A stretch of 64,000 bases of DNA from Paramacrobiotus metropolitanus (GCF_019649055.1 NW_026570467.1:33537-97536); one strand, 5' to 3'; counted from the stretch's first letter, positions 12,001 to 24,040 are shown. Notes: generated by a model not told the origin, from the letters alone. Numbers and translations are program-made.

Positions 12001-12434
12001 AAAAAAGTTCATGGATCGCGTGATTATTTTCAAAATAAGTCTACAACAATTTCCTCGAAAGTTTCAAAAATTTAAGAATTTTGTTAAAAGTCGTTTCAAA
12101 ATCAGGGAATTTCACCACTTTACTTACTATATTAAAGCTTATCCAATATACGCGATGCTCGTGAGGGCAAGGCCACGTGATTGAATTTCTGTGAACAATG
12201 GTGTATGTAATAGTAAAGACCTTTGAGGTAGATCTCATTTTTTTCTCCGCAAAGAATCATGAACGTTAAACGTTGGAGTTTATTTTTTTGTTCTTTTGTA
12301 TTCAGATTTATATAATCCTTCAGAAATGAGCCTGTTTTAAAGTTTGAAATAGAGGTTGCAACCCAAGGCGAGAAACTGTGATTCAGCAGTGAAACAATTC
12401 GTTTCCAATTTGCAAAACTGATATCTAAAATTTC
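9058..12434. other. Long intergenic stretch, no gene recognised
   Basis: Several 60-110 codon ORFs occur (10113-10454, 11108-11353), but none shows a family motif, and most overlap ORFs on the other strand. GTTCACGC-containing sequences at 9320, 9413 and 10910 hint at the worn ends of a transposon covering about 9.3-11.0 kb. The repeats are too diverged to define it. A GC-richer patch at 10260-10400 has no identified function. Confidence 0.35.
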
Positions 12435-13260
12435 ATGCAGAATTTATTAAAATTTTGTTATTATTATCGAAAAATGTTTGAAGTAAAAAAAGTAAATGTT
12501 TCGTTCTACTTGATGCTTCAACTGCGCACCCGCTTGGTTTTTTTCGGTTTTCTTGGAAACGATAGTTCGCTACCGAATATGATAACGTTAACGGAAAGTT
12601 CATCCGTGAAAATTATCTTTTTAATAAAAAGGACAATGGAATGATGCTGAAACGTGGTATTTATTGTGGGTTGAGCATACCGTGCTGTAGTTGCACACGC
12701 TTGTACACGCTTGCCTATCACAGACAGTGCTGTGACTTATATAGCTAGACAATGTATTCTCACGGTAGAACATCTAGGTTGTAGAACTAGATAATCAGCT
12801 CACTGGAATTGATAAAGGCAATATTCATGAATACAGTGGTTATGAATCACTATCGTAACAATGCTCTTGTTTTACTTGCTGGTCCGTTCGCTTCGAAGCG
12901 TTTGCTCGCGGCGCAGGTTCGCGTCGCCTCCGACTTCGTATTCGGTTTTCGTAGAAATGATAGCACGCTACCGTATCATTACAGTAACGAAAAGTTGAAG
13001 CGGATCTGTAAGAAGAATCTTTTGAGAATAATAGGACAATACAATCCTCTTGTTTCACTTGCTGCTCCGCTTGCTGCGCTGCGCTTGCTCGCGCCGCAAC
13101 TCGGCAGCTGCCTGACTTCGCCTTCGGGTTCCGCTATCGTATCAACACGGTAACAAAAGTTCAAGCGGAACTTTAAGAATTTTTTTAGAATAAAAGGCAA
13201 TAAAATCCTCTTGTTTCACTTGCTTCTCCGCATGCTGCGCTGCGCTTGCTTAATGCTGAC
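12435..13260. repeat. Diverged tandem repeat, units about 160-180 bp
   Basis: Three units share CTCTTGTTTCACTTGCTNCTCCG (12866, 13048, 13210), followed by a GC-rich run, GCTNTCGTATCA-like text and ACGAAAAGTTGAAGCGG-like text. An earlier piece (12500-12650) has the same order in more diverged form. Spacing is 182 then 162 bp. ORFs crossing it on both strands reflect the repeat. Confidence 0.6.
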
Positions 13261-13384
13261 GTTATTAAAAAAATGTTTTGCTATGGCAAGGTTTTAAAAC
13301 ATATTTCCAGCAACTGCTCAAAAGTCTCAGAATCCTTTGGATTTTGTTTGAAAATTACAAATTCTCGAATGTGCGCTTTTAAAG

Positions 13385-13640
13385 CGTACCCCTTCAAATA
13401 TAAGCGTACCCCCTTATAACCGGGTCCAAATTTCCGGACCCCCGTATATCACTACGGCGGGTTCGACAATAATGACCGGGTTATAATTTACGATTAGTTC
13501 CTCAAAACTGCACTACCCGAGCCCGCTAAAAAATCCGGACTGGGTCCAAATTTCCCGATCCCCGTATATTACTATGGCGGGTTCGTCAATAATGACCGGG
13601 TTATAATTTACGTTACGGTCCCCCAAAACTAGGACTGGCT
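13385..13640. repeat. Flanking repeat units, left of the satellite
   Basis: Two tandem units of about 150 bp share GGGTCCAAATTTCC, CCCCCGTATATNACTA, GGCGGGTTCGNCAATAATGA and CCGGGTTATAATTTACG. The same unit recurs beyond the satellite at about 15230-15450, so the satellite sits inside this repeat array. Confidence 0.7.
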
Positions 13641-13739
13641 CAATCCGTACCAAGATCATGTTGCGCAGCGCGTTGCGGTTCCGACAACATTATCCGCCGC
13701 AACAAGACGGCAGTACTACTCTTCGTAGCGCCCGAAACA

Positions 13740-14445
13740 GCATCTGCAAACGCCGCAACGTGCAGCAACGGGCCGCAACAGTGCTGACCACGCATGCTGC
13801 ACTGGGTTGTTGCAACGCCGCAACAGCCGCAACACGGCTTATAAGCCGCAACGTGCAACAACGGGCCGCAACCGTGCTGGCCCGTATGCTGCACTGGTCT
13901 GCAACGCCGCAACAGCCGCAACACGGCTTAAAAGCCGCAACGTGCAGCAACGGGCCGCAACCGTGCTAGCCCGTATGCTGCACTGGGCTGCTGCAACGCC
14001 GCAACAACCGCAACCGCGACTATAAAGCCATAACGGCGCAGCAACGGGCCGCAACCGTGCTGGCCGTATGCTGCACTGGACTGCAACGCCGCAACAGCCG
14101 CAACACGCGACAAAGCCGCAACGTGCGGCAACGGGCCGCAACCGTGCTAGCCGTATGCTGCGCTGGGTGCAACGCCGCAACAATGCAACAGACTATAAAG
14201 CCGCAACGTTGCGACAACGGGCCGCAACCGTGCTAGCCGTATGCTGCACTGGGTTGTTGCAAACGCCGCAACAGCCGCAACACGACTTATAAACCGCAAC
14301 GGTGCAGCAACGGGCCGCAACCGTTAACTGGCCGTATGCTGCCTGGTTGTTGCAACGCCGCGACAGCCGCACGACTATAAGCAACGTTCGCAACGGCGCG
14401 GCTGTGGCTGGCCCGTATGCTGCGCTGGGATCTCTTCAACGCCGC
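13740..14445. repeat. GC-rich satellite, about seven units of 86-94 bp
   Basis: GGGCCGCAAC recurs at 13770, 13863, 13952, 14046, 14132, 14219 and 14312. Each unit has GTGCAGCAACGGGCC, a spacer, and GGCCCGTATGCTGCAC, which can pair as a stem of up to about 15 bp. CGCCGCAACAGCCGCAACA and often GGCTTATAAGCC follow. The GC content is far above the surroundings. All six frames show spurious ORFs of Cys/Arg/Ala-rich protein, typical of satellites. Confidence 0.85.
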
Positions 14446-15190
14446 AGCAATACGGTAAAGCCCAAACGGACGTTAAACGGCTGGTACGCAGCGGACAACT
14501 TGCACGGTTTGCGGTTCTGCACGTTCGCTGACGCAAACCGATGTTGCGGCGACGTTGGCGCAACTGCGGCTTGCGCATTTGCGGCACCGTTCTGCCGTTG
14601 CTGACTTATAAAGCCGTCGTTTAGCTGTTGCTGACGTTACGCCTATACCGAGCTAGCCTGATTGCTGACCGTTCGCGGCTGACAAACTTCGTCGTTGCGT
14701 GCCGGCGTTAACCAGTGCGACATGCAGTTTAACGATTGCGACAACTACGTTATAAATGCGTCGTTGCTGACTGTTAGCGTTCTGGAACCCAGTGCGGCTG
14801 TACCGCGGCACGGATTGCGGAGTGCTTTACCCCATGCGGTTGCCAAGTTACTGTTGCATTACCCTTAACCAGCAGCACCGGTGCGGCCGGCTTTACCGTT
14901 ACTCGCCGTGTTGCTTACTTCCAGTAACGTTACGGCAACGGTGCACGTGCTACGTTGTTCGCCGTGTTGCGGTATGCAACGTTACTGCAGAATCAGCTGT
15001 ACGGGCTAGCACGGTGCTGCGGTGCGGCAACCGTGTTGCGGCTGTTGCTGCAGCAGACCAGTGCAGCATACGGGCTAACACTGTTGCGGCCGGTTGCGGC
15101 GTTGCGCCCTTTGTATACGGTATGCTGAACTTTATGCAACGAACGGATGCGCAACGCGAATCTTGGTCCGCAACGCGACAGTGACGTTTA
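14446..15190. repeat. Degenerate continuation of the GC-rich satellite
   Basis: Satellite words (GCCGCAAC, TTGCGGC, GCTGTTGCTG) continue without a clean period and in both orientations. I see no gene. The 130-codon ORF at 14792-15184 is repeat-derived. Confidence 0.55.
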
Positions 15191-15229
15191 AATCCAATGT
15201 TGGTACAGATTGAGCCACTTCTGCCCAAA

Positions 15230-15450
15230 ACTGCACCACCCTGGGGCCGCTAAAAAAATCCGGACCGGGTCCAAATTTCCGGATCCCCCGCATATTACTC
15301 CTGCGGGTTCGTCAATAATGACCCGGCTACAATTTACGTTACGGTTTCCCAAAAAACCACCACACGGACCGGTCTAAGCGTTTGTACTGGGTCCAAATTT
15401 ACGGTCGAACACACATTCCCCCATTGGGTCCGTCAATTGTAACCCGGTTA
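15230..15450. repeat. Flanking repeat units, right of the satellite
   Basis: These units match the left-hand ones: CCGGGTCCAAATTTCCGGATC, GCGGGTTCGTCAATAATGAC and ACAATTTACGTTACGG. A weaker third unit starts near 15390. Confidence 0.65.
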
Positions 15451-15484
15451 GGTTTTCCATTTTAAACTACCTTCTCAATTGCTT

Positions 15485-15635
15485 TAGCGGGGGGCTGCGC
15501 CCCTCGCACCCCCTGCTTATTGGGGCTCCGCCCCTGGACCCCGGCAACCCGGTTCGCCGGTTCGCCCCGTTACACACTTTAAATTAAAAACGCTTCGCTC
15601 GCTTCGCTGGCGCGCTTGATTATTATTATGCTAAT
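15485..15635. repeat. GC-rich hairpin-prone block
   Basis: GGGGGGCTGCGCCCCTCGCACCCCC and GGGGCTCCGCCCCTGG give strong short hairpins. CCGGTTCGCCGGTTCGCC and CTTCGCTCGCTTCGCTGGCG follow. No gene is seen. The base composition and position suggest it belongs to the satellite-bearing unit. Confidence 0.45.
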
Positions 15636-16155
15636 TATTATTATTATTATAATTATTTCGATGATGCTAATTATTTTGCTAATGATGGTATTGGATGTTT
15701 TGGTAGTACCTAATTTTGTAGCAGTAGTGTCTGGTTAATACTGTCATATCTTTGAATTAAAGTAGTAGGTGACGCAAAAAAAAATTATTTCGATATTTAT
15801 ATGATGTATTTAATTATGCATCTATTATTTATGTATCTGAGTTAGACGCAGAACCGCGCGACCAGAACGAGAAAAGAATTTGATAAGAGGAAGAGAGGAA
15901 ACAGATAATTTATTTCCACAGTTCTTTATTTACTAGGCACTGAAGAGCGCATCGTGACAGCTGCACTGCTGGAATAATTTTCTCAAATGCAACAAATCAT
16001 AACTGTCTGTGTTTCTCACGTTCAGTTGATTATATGCAGCACAGTGGCGTTATCGAGAATTTTGTTTTGCTTACTGAAAGTTCACTGAGTTTTTCGGCGC
16101 TGGAATGCGCCGGAAATAATTATTTCGGAACGACCATTTGCTTAAATTATACAAA
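15636..16155. other. AT-rich intergenic, no gene recognised
   Basis: A TTA/TAT-rich start contains the 27-bp sequence (15649-15675) that is also at 7975-8001. Nothing else is recognisable. Confidence 0.4.
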
Positions 16156-18190
16156 TTACAGCACACTACCCATTTCGCACAGATAGTCTAACACCGCTGG
16201 TTTCGGATCCTCGACAGTGTTCTTGCGATGTGCCCGTGGCAAGAGCACTACCAGATCAGCATAATACATCCGTCGCTGCGCGCAGTCCGAATCCCATCCC
16301 GACGACCAGCTCTTGGTTTTCATCACGCTGGGCAGGAACCTCGAAATAAACTCGGGTTGCTCGGTCCTATTGATATAGTTTCCGCATGCCAACCGATCCG
16401 ACACGTAGATTTGCCAGCGGCGTGGAGGCTTCGTGAACCGGTCCCACACATTGTCCAGCTCCGGGCACCCGCAATCCGCGCCGCACACACAAAAGCGGTT
16501 GAAGTCCAGCTGGAGACACGGCCAAGATTCCTGTTTGGACACAACTGGCCAGGAAGCGCATAAGTTTGTCAATGCGCATAAGCTGGCTGCCAGATAGCTG
16601 GATCCGTTCAACACTGGGCATCGTGAAAAACCGACTCAAATAGATCTCTTCAGTGCCGTTTGGCATCGCAACATTTCGCCGAGGACAACTACTGTAGTCG
16701 CAGGACTTTTGGTCACAGACATTACTCCGCTAGATCATCTCGCCGCGCGACGTTTCGTGGAGGGACATTTCGTCGGAAGGTCGTCTCGACGCCGAGACAT
16801 TTCGCCGAGAAGCAGTTATGATGAGAGGTCCTTTTTGGCAGGCGAATGTTTAATTAGGCTTACTGAAACTGTCAGGAAAACCTCAGAAAAAATTCAGGAA
16901 CCCAAAAGAAACTAACTAAGCAAACGTTGAGGCAACCAACAAAGTACGAAGGCTAAGGGACACAAAACAAGAAACCTGAAAATCGCCCTAGCATAAAATA
17001 ACATTAACCTAAGAAACCTAAAAATAACCTAAGAGTAATCTGAAAATAATATATGAATACCCTAAGAAGCCTAGGAAAACCTAAGGAAACATACCAAGAA
17101 ACCCGGAAAACCCGCGAAAATTTAGCGTGTCGAGTTGTTTTGCGGTTAAGTGTCCGCGACCAGACGTCTTGCGTCAAAGTGTCGCAAAGTTAAAATGTCT
17201 CAATGCAAACTGTCCCAAATCGAATTGTCTCTGCGTCCAAATGTTCCGCGGCGAAATGTCTTCGCGGCAAAAAGTCATGCGTCGAATTTAATTACGGCGA
17301 GATGTCACACTCCCAAATGTCCGGGTGCGGAGAAGAAAAGCTGATTTTTGCAGAAAGCGTATTAATTACAAGGCCGTAGTTCAGTGTGTAACGCTTGCTT
17401 ATACGGACGTTTCGGCCTGACTGATGAACCGGAATCGTTCCTAGACTTTTATTCCCCATGAGTAATTGTTATTCCTTGAGATATATATCATGGTACATAA
17501 CACAAGTACAACGCGAAACTCTTTTTTTATTGACGCCTTTTCGAAACTGACGCATTTTATTCTCAGACACGGAAGGGCTTTCGCGTATTGTAAGGGAAAT
17601 AATATAAACCACTAACCAGATTTTATAATCAACGTAATCATCCTACGACAAAGAAATGTTCTTTACTATGAAGCTTGTTTCTTTACACTGCACAAGCGCC
17701 GAAAGTCTGATTTTGTGTCAACGTTGTGCTCTTCTTTCGATAGCAGCCGGCAGCGTGTGTACAGCAGAACAAACCAAAAAACGACAGCGGATACATGCTT
17801 CCTCGAGGCTTTTTCGGCCGGTACAAAAACTGACCAGTCGAATTTGGAAAATTCCCTTCGTAAATGTGGATTTCGGTGGATTTCGATGGGAATCCGCGCG
17901 AGGCAGAGGCGTCGAGCGAAATGGCCGATAAGCGGTTACTCTTCAGCTGCAGCTCCGTCAGTAGCGGGATTCCCGCGAAGGTCTCGCGCGCCAGCGCGGG
18001 AATCTGGATGCCAGCGAGACGCATCTCGGTGACGGTCGCCTGGACGTTGATGAGGAAGCGATTGAGTGGGAAGGGCCCGCCATCCGGCGCCACCCACAAC
18101 TCGCAGAGCCAGACGCTGGTTAGATTGGGCAGCTGCGGCAGCTGGGAAAAGGTAGTCAGCAAACAGGTTCCGCCGCAGGAACTGCGCTTC
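16156..18190 (-). pseudogene. Leucine-rich-repeat protein, broken paralogue of the 19369 gene
   Basis: The first-exon part (about 18190 to 17860) matches the 19369 gene. It has WVAPDGGPFPLNRFL, then ARETFAGIPLLTELQLKSNRLSAIS, and then falls out of frame. The second-exon part (about 16675 to 16156) has MPNGTEEIYLSRFFTMPSVERIQLSGSQL in one frame and LQLDFNRFCVCGADCGCPELDNVW to the end in another, so a frameshift lies between. The signal peptide and first Cys-rich part are missing. The two parts are separated by about 1.2 kb, against a 135-bp intron in the intact gene. That gap holds transposon-like sequence. Its exon 1 is GC-richer than that of its relative. I infer a pseudogene. Confidence 0.7.
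16675..17335. mobile_element. Candidate non-autonomous transposon with GACATTTCGCCG-type subterminal repeats
   Basis: About 150 bp at the left end repeat GACATTTCGCCG-like words, and about 230 bp at the right end repeat the complement (GCGAAATGTC, AAATGTCC). The interior (16870-17110) is dominated by worn CCTAAGAAACC units. The inverted arrangement suggests a DNA transposon inserted beside the LRR pseudogene's exon. Exact ends and target duplication are not clear. Confidence 0.5.
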
Positions 18191-19368
18191 CGAACCGCTG
18201 AATACTCAGTCTTTTAATGAGCGGGAAATGACTGTGAGTCTGTGACGTTTTACTCCAGCTTGTGCAGCCGCAACGGGGCCATTTATCGTTGCACGCCGGC
18301 ACAACGTAGCTGCGGCATAAGTATTATTAAGGAATTAGATCGGATGCGTATCTACCTATGTGCAAATCTGCACAGTGGTCGTATTTGTCCGAATCTGCTC
18401 GCAAAAACACCGCCGTTACCGGCGCAGCGCAACCGGCTAATATTATTATGAACAGCATGACGAGCACCTTCAACACAGACAATGCTACGGGTTCGAACTG
18501 AAATCACGCGATGTTTTGTTGCCGATGGTGGCATCTTTCCGGAACTGAGCAAACACGATCGAAGACGCAATAGATACATCATAAATGTGCCACGGTAAGC
18601 GCAACGTGAAAACGGCAATGACATGGTTGCCGGCAATGCTGACTCAGAACTTCTGAGTCAGAAGCGCCTTGCTTGAGAGTGAAACAGGTTTTTTTTCCGA
18701 AAAAGCCGGAACGATTCACCATGACATGTTCACGATTCACGATGGGTCAAGGAAATCCGAGTCGACGGCTCACGACATCAGACTTCCGATATTAGTTTAA
18801 ATCCTGGTTCCGCGTTCAAACTAATTGATTCTTTTTGTCGTGCGATGGTTGCGTTTTGTGTCCTTATTCGTACTTTATATTTGGATAACACAAGACCTCG
18901 TTTTGTCTCTGAGATTAGAATGCGCTTCCTGTTGCAAACATTGCTTTAGTGTTGTGCTTCACGGATTAACGTATAATAAAATTATGAGCAAGAACCTTGC
19001 ATGACGTTCTGCTCACCGCAACGATACCGGTTGATTACTGATTAGTGCGAACCACCCGTATCTGTACGCTTTAGGTTAGCGATAGCATTCACATTTGGTG
19101 CACTGTTCGCCGTACTTGCTGTTCGCTCAATGAATTTACGGGTGATGTTGAGAACGCTGCCGGCGCTTGCTATTCAGCGAGTTAACGTCAGCGCGTTAAC
19201 TGCATCCGCATTGCGAAAAGCGACACGACACGTTTGCTAAAATGGTTGGCAATTCGGACTAAAGACGCCGTTTTGCTCGGTCACTTTACTCCATCAAAAA
19301 CATACCTTTCGTGGTCCCATCGTGCATTATCTCGGACTGAGGACTGCCGTTTGGCAACATTTAGTAGA
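18191..19368. other. Spacer between the two LRR loci (opposite strands)
   Basis: No coding region is convincing. The 94-codon ORF at 18352-18636 (-) lacks motifs. The region upstream of 19369 should hold the promoter of the LRR gene, but I cannot point to a clear TATA box. Confidence 0.35.
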
Positions 19369-20721
19369 ATGAATTACCGATCGTTTAAGCCCGTTGCCTT
19401 TGTTGTGATGTTATCGTGTGCTGCACCATCTCCAGCAACTTGCGCTGCTGAAACAGCAACACCGACAGTCTCAGCTCCCTTCGGCGTGAACTTTCCCGAT
19501 ACGTATAACGGTTTCTATTGCGGTAGCACTGGTCGGTTGGTCCTGCCGAGCTGCAGCCCACAGTGGACGCAGTGCGGTTGCAGTAAACGAGCCTTTAATG
19601 TCAGCAACATTACGAGGAATTTATCATTCTTGCGGCTGGGAGAGATTGACCTGGTTGGCCAGTGTGGGCCCAGCTGCCTGCTGAGCAACTTCGTTCCGCT
19701 GCCCTACCGGCCCAGTCTGACATACGTCGAGCTCGTCAACTTTTGGGTGGCGCCGGACAATCGGCCGTTTCCCGTTGGTGCGTTCCTAGACAACATGAAA
19801 AGGACTCTGCGCGGTTTAATGCTGGGCGAGGTGTATTTGCCCGTGGTGACGCGGGAGACTTTTGCGGGATTCTCGATGCTAACTAGGTTAATACTCAAGC
19901 GCAATCGCTTATCGACCATCACATCGGATGCCTTTGCTTCCTTGGCAGCGTGGCCGGGACAGGCGGTAACTTCCCGGTTCAACAGCATCAGAATCGAAGC
20001 GAATTTGTTCAAAAGGTTCGACTGGTCGGTATTCATTCCGGTGGCGCCCAGCCTCACGGTGGGTGGTAACGACAGAGTAATAAGGATGAAAAATTCATCC
20101 TTTACCACCGCTTAAACCTTTAATTGCCTAATCTACCGCTGATAGGAGCCGCTGTCGCTAAGTAAATGCTTACCAGACTGCTTCTGGTTGCAGGAAGTTT
20201 CCCTGCGGATGAACAACATTAAAGAGGTGTACCTGAGTCAGTTCTTCACAATGCCCACCGTCGAATGGATTGAGCTGTCCGGCAACCAGCTGACGCGCAT
20301 CGACGACCGTTTTCTGGCCAGCGTGTCCAGTCGGGAATCGCGGCCGTATCTCAAGCTTGACTTCAACCGCTTCTGTGTGCACGACGCGGAATGTGGCTGC
20401 TCCGCATTGGCTAATGTGTGGAACTTTTTCAAGAAGCCACCGCGCCGCTACACCACCGACAGCCGGCAATCTTCCTGGTCGGATCGGTTGACGTGTGGAA
20501 ATTATACCATCAGGACGAAGTATCCTGAGTTCGTGTCGAGGTATCTGCCCAGCGTGTGGACAGGAAGGGGCGGATGGGACTACAAGCAGGGACGGACTTA
20601 CTCTGCAGATAATGTAGTGCTTTTAGCACGGGCACGCCGCCAGAAAACAGTGACAGATACGAACGGCATGGCGAGTTCGGTGGTGATAGACTATCTTCAC
20701 AAAATGGCCGATGCTCTGTAA
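19369..20721 (+). CDS. Secreted leucine-rich-repeat protein, two exons
   Basis: I join 19369-20058 to 20194-20721, giving 405 residues. The ATG at 19369 is the first that leads into a hydrophobic signal peptide (FKPVAFVVMLSCAAPSPATCA). A Cys-rich N-terminal cap follows (YCGSTGRLVLPSCSPQWTQCGCS). Then come LRR-like repeats (LTRLILKRNRLSTITSDAF; SLTEVSLRMNNIKEVYLSQF; VEWIELSGNQLTRIDDRFL) and a Cys-rich C-terminal cap (FCVHDAECGCSALANVW). The donor ACG|GTGGGT and acceptor GGTTGCAG are phase 0, and the join restores an LRR consensus, which is why I chose that donor. No membrane segment follows, so I infer secretion. A ligand or binding role is typical of the family but not shown here. A broken paralogue lies on the other strand at 16156-18190. 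Confidence 0.75.
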
Positions 20722-22338
20722 TTCATTTTCGGTGCTGCCCTTGAAAACAGTTACTCGAACAAGTAATATTATTCACCCGTGTGTTCTTATCAATAGGAAC
20801 GCTTCAAGATTTTTCTGGCAAAATTTGGCAAGAAACAAACTGCACTGACGTTACATGGTAGCAACTACGGTATACAATAAAAATAATTACTAGAAAAATT
20901 TTACGACCGTTCCCCGTCGGAAAATTACTTCGCGTAGCCCTCCAGCGGGCGGTACCTGAAGAACTGTGAATTTTCTATTTAAAATCGGGATTTCCCGATG
21001 AAAAAATTCATTTTAGTAAGAAATTTTTGTGAGCTTATGCTGACCATAGGTCAGTGGTGGTGACGATGTCGATTGTCAACGCCAGTGCTCAGGTCGACTG
21101 CATAAAACTTTTAATTTTGTAATAATTAGGTGAACAGGAATTACGTTTAAAGCAATAACTTCATTAAACCGCACAAAAAGGCACTTTAAAACAGGAATGT
21201 AGAAGTGGTCAAGAAATTGTCCACTGGTCAGCAAAAAAATTTAAAACCACCAAATCCCGTTTCCATGTGTTTTGACCACTACAACAGTAGAATACTGAAA
21301 ATAGATGATGCTAACGCTGCTCCTACACAAAACTTTTATTTTATACTCTTAATGAGAGTGTACGAAGAATTATTTTTGAAGTTTAATGTTACATTTCTGG
21401 CGCTTTTATGCTGCCCGCGATTGACGTTCCAGCTGCAGCGGCGCGGATGGTCCAGCTGCAGTGATCATTAGCGCCAAATAGATATTAATGGACACCAACA
21501 CTTTTTGAAATGCGTTAGCGGTTGGAAGTGACTAGTAATGCTGCCGCTAAGATCAATATCATTAATGTGCACGCTTCATTGTGCAGTTACGCACTGTAGT
21601 TTGCAACCACCCGAGACTTATCAAAAGTTTAAATACATTTTTCTCAAAAGCTGCGCAGCGCCCCTCCCCTACCCCTTGACTTGCCCAAGCGAAGCATCGA
21701 TATGTACAAACGCGGCACAGCGCGCGGTGTTGTGCCGCCATTTCCCAGTGTTATTGCAATGGCGGTAGAATTACAGTTTGGACAACTTCCCTGAACGTTC
21801 TGTTTTCCGAAAGCAAACAAATTTGGAGGCGATTTTGTTTTTGTTTTCGCCGACCGCTTGGGCTGTTGATTAGCAACCGCGGTTTTCGCCAGCTTCCGAC
21901 AATCGGAACCGCGTGGTGAATGCTGTGCGTGCAAACCTACGTACGTGTTTTGCGTGATTCTTTTACATAATAAAGATCAGCTGTCGAAATTGCACCGACT
22001 CATGTAATCGTAACCCTTCATGGGCATTGACGTTGGCAGGCAACACAAATTTTTGGCGGACTGTAATCGTCTATGGTCCAACTTATAGGATCTAAATTAG
22101 GCAATATTTTTGATTAAATTATACCTTGTTGATTTATCGCCGGTTTACTTATTCATTCGCTAATTAGCTAACTTACGCATTGCGGTAAACGTAGTGTAGT
22201 GGCCATCGTGCTAAGCGCTAACATCGTGCTCAGTATGCATTAGCTGTACCTTTACATGCTCATCCCCGGCTTGTGCAGTGCGGAGAAAGTACCCAGTTGA
22301 CATTAAACTCTTTGGCAATCTGATGATGTTTTTTCTAA
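20722..22338. other. Intergenic, no gene recognised
   Basis: ORFs at 21205-21471 and 21538-21768 lack family motifs. TGCTGACCATAGGTCAG near 21040 is a partial inverted repeat. The ORF at 21644-21934 (-) is basic, with no recognisable domain. Confidence 0.35.
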
Positions 22339-22342
22339 TTAA

Positions 22343-22973
22343 AGGATTTGGCCCGGTACATAGCACTAAATTCGTGTACATTCGCGGGAACTTTCGCTGT
22401 CGCGCACTCCCGAACACTTTTTTGCCTTGCTTTATGGTATTTTGTAGCCAAAAGAACTGTATACGTAGTTGTGAAATCCGTTTGCGCGCGCAACATCCGG
22501 TTGCGGAGTTATAAGGGTAACAAAATTCTAAAAAGTTTAAATGCATTCAGGTGTACCAAAAGTCTCTGATCCCTTTCAAATTTTGCACTTGAATGCATAT
22601 AACCATGAAGATTGTTTTGGTACGGAGCCAGGCTTCTACGACTTTTGTCGAGTTTTAAAATGTTTGAAATTCATTTTAAAATTCGAAAAAAATTATAGAT
22701 CCGTACCAAAACAATTTTACGGTTATGTGCATTTACGTGCAAAATTTGAAGAAGATCGGTCGATAATGAGACTTTGGTACACCGGAATGCTTTTAAACTT
22801 TTTAGAATTTTGTTACCCTATAATCCTACCGGTAATTCGTTTGCGCGCAGCAAACCTACACTACGTATCTAATTTTGGCTACAAATACCATAAAGCAATG
22901 CAAAAAGTGTTTGGGGAGTGCTGCGAAAGTTCATCAGTACACGAAATTTGTGCTATGTACCGGGCCAAATCCC
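22343..22973. mobile_element. Foldback element, TTAA-type, copy 2
   Basis: It is an imperfect inverted repeat about 630 bp long, centred near 22675. Its termini are GGATTTGGCCCGGTACATAG on both arms, flanked by perfect TTAA on each side (22339-22342 and 22974-22977). It matches the element at 5204-5847 along most of its length, including TTGCGCGCGCAACATCCGGTT. The 201-codon frame at 22541-23146 runs through the right arm and out of the element, so I reject it as a gene. Confidence 0.75.
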
Positions 22974-22977
22974 TTAA

Positions 22978-24040
22978 TACGGGAACTTTACTGAATAGTT
23001 TCACGCCGTTTAAACAAAGTAAACAAGAACAAAAATCCATAACATTATTCCCGTTCGGGCATGCTAATCTAGAGGCAAAATACACATCCTCTTTCTCAGC
23101 CATTTCGCTAAATGTACCGAGGACGGACAGTGCGTTTCCTCACTGAATCTCGATACCAATTTCCTGGCGCTGAAACACCCCAGAGCGAAGGTTGCCTGTA
23201 TAGATACAGTCGCTAATCTTTCTCGACATATCTTTAGAGAATTTCTTAGAAGGGTTGATGAGTCTGAGTATTAAGGGAGCACGTTAATTTAGTGACATAC
23301 GTGAGAGGAGGAGTGGCCTCCCCGCACACCCGCACTGGTGCGGGTGCTAAGTTGTTTTGCTGTTTTTGCTAGTGATTTTCTCCATCTACCAGCTCTTCGA
23401 TCTGGTAGATTCTTCAGTTGCTAGCCATCGTCGTCTGAGTAACTTGCTGTTCTTTAGCCCCGCAGCATTCTACTGCGGGAGCATCTGTAGTGCTATGTGA
23501 ATGGGATATAAAGTGTGCAGTTGATTGTCGGGTGTCTTGCGTTTCCGCATAACTCGTAGTATACAACACTGCTCACTCTGCAGGATAGATTCCGTTTCTG
23601 TCTCTGTCCGTGGATTCTTCCTAGATCCACCATCATATACGTTAAGCTGACCGACATGAGTATTTTTTGGGAGAACTTCCCGTTGCAAAACAGCTCCTTG
23701 TTTGTGTAATCAGCTCAAGGTCTACAACAATCAGGACAATCCTGCACGAGGTTGTAGACTATCGAATCAGAATGTCCTGTCACAGAGATGAAGGCACTAC
23801 GGTTAACAAAGCGGCTGACAGTAAAACAGTCAATCTACAATAAAAAAACAATGGTCACCATTAGCGTAAATTTTGATTCATTTTTACGCTGCTTTTGTTA
23901 CAGGATCCCAACAACGCGCACATGTCTATAAAGTGCGTTCGAACCGATGGAGTTAAGGCGCTCTCAGAGTTGATGTTCGGAGATGTTTTGAACAGAATTT
24001 TAGAAAAAAACAACTTGCACTATGAGAGACTTTGTTCGTT
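22978..24040. other. Intergenic with small hairpins, no gene recognised
   Basis: Short hairpins occur at about 23320 (CGCACCCGCACTGGTGCGGGTG), about 23390 (CTACCAG...CTGGTAG) and about 23460 (CCCGCAG...CTGCGGG). I can assign no RNA family to them. Confidence 0.35.

Noticed and set aside
13640-14300. Many overlapping 60-115 codon frames on both strands
   Set aside because: All are translations of the 86-94 bp GC-rich satellite.
13740-14445. CRISPR-like array
   Set aside because: The whole unit repeats with no unique spacers, there are no cas genes, and the host is an animal.
16870-17110. Interstitial telomere
   Set aside because: CCTAAGAAACC-like words are irregular and lie between transposon-like arms. 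No run of a perfect short telomere repeat exists.
22541-23146. 201-codon open frame on the plus strand
   Set aside because: It reads along one arm of the foldback element and beyond its TTAA end. The composition follows the repeat and no motif is present.
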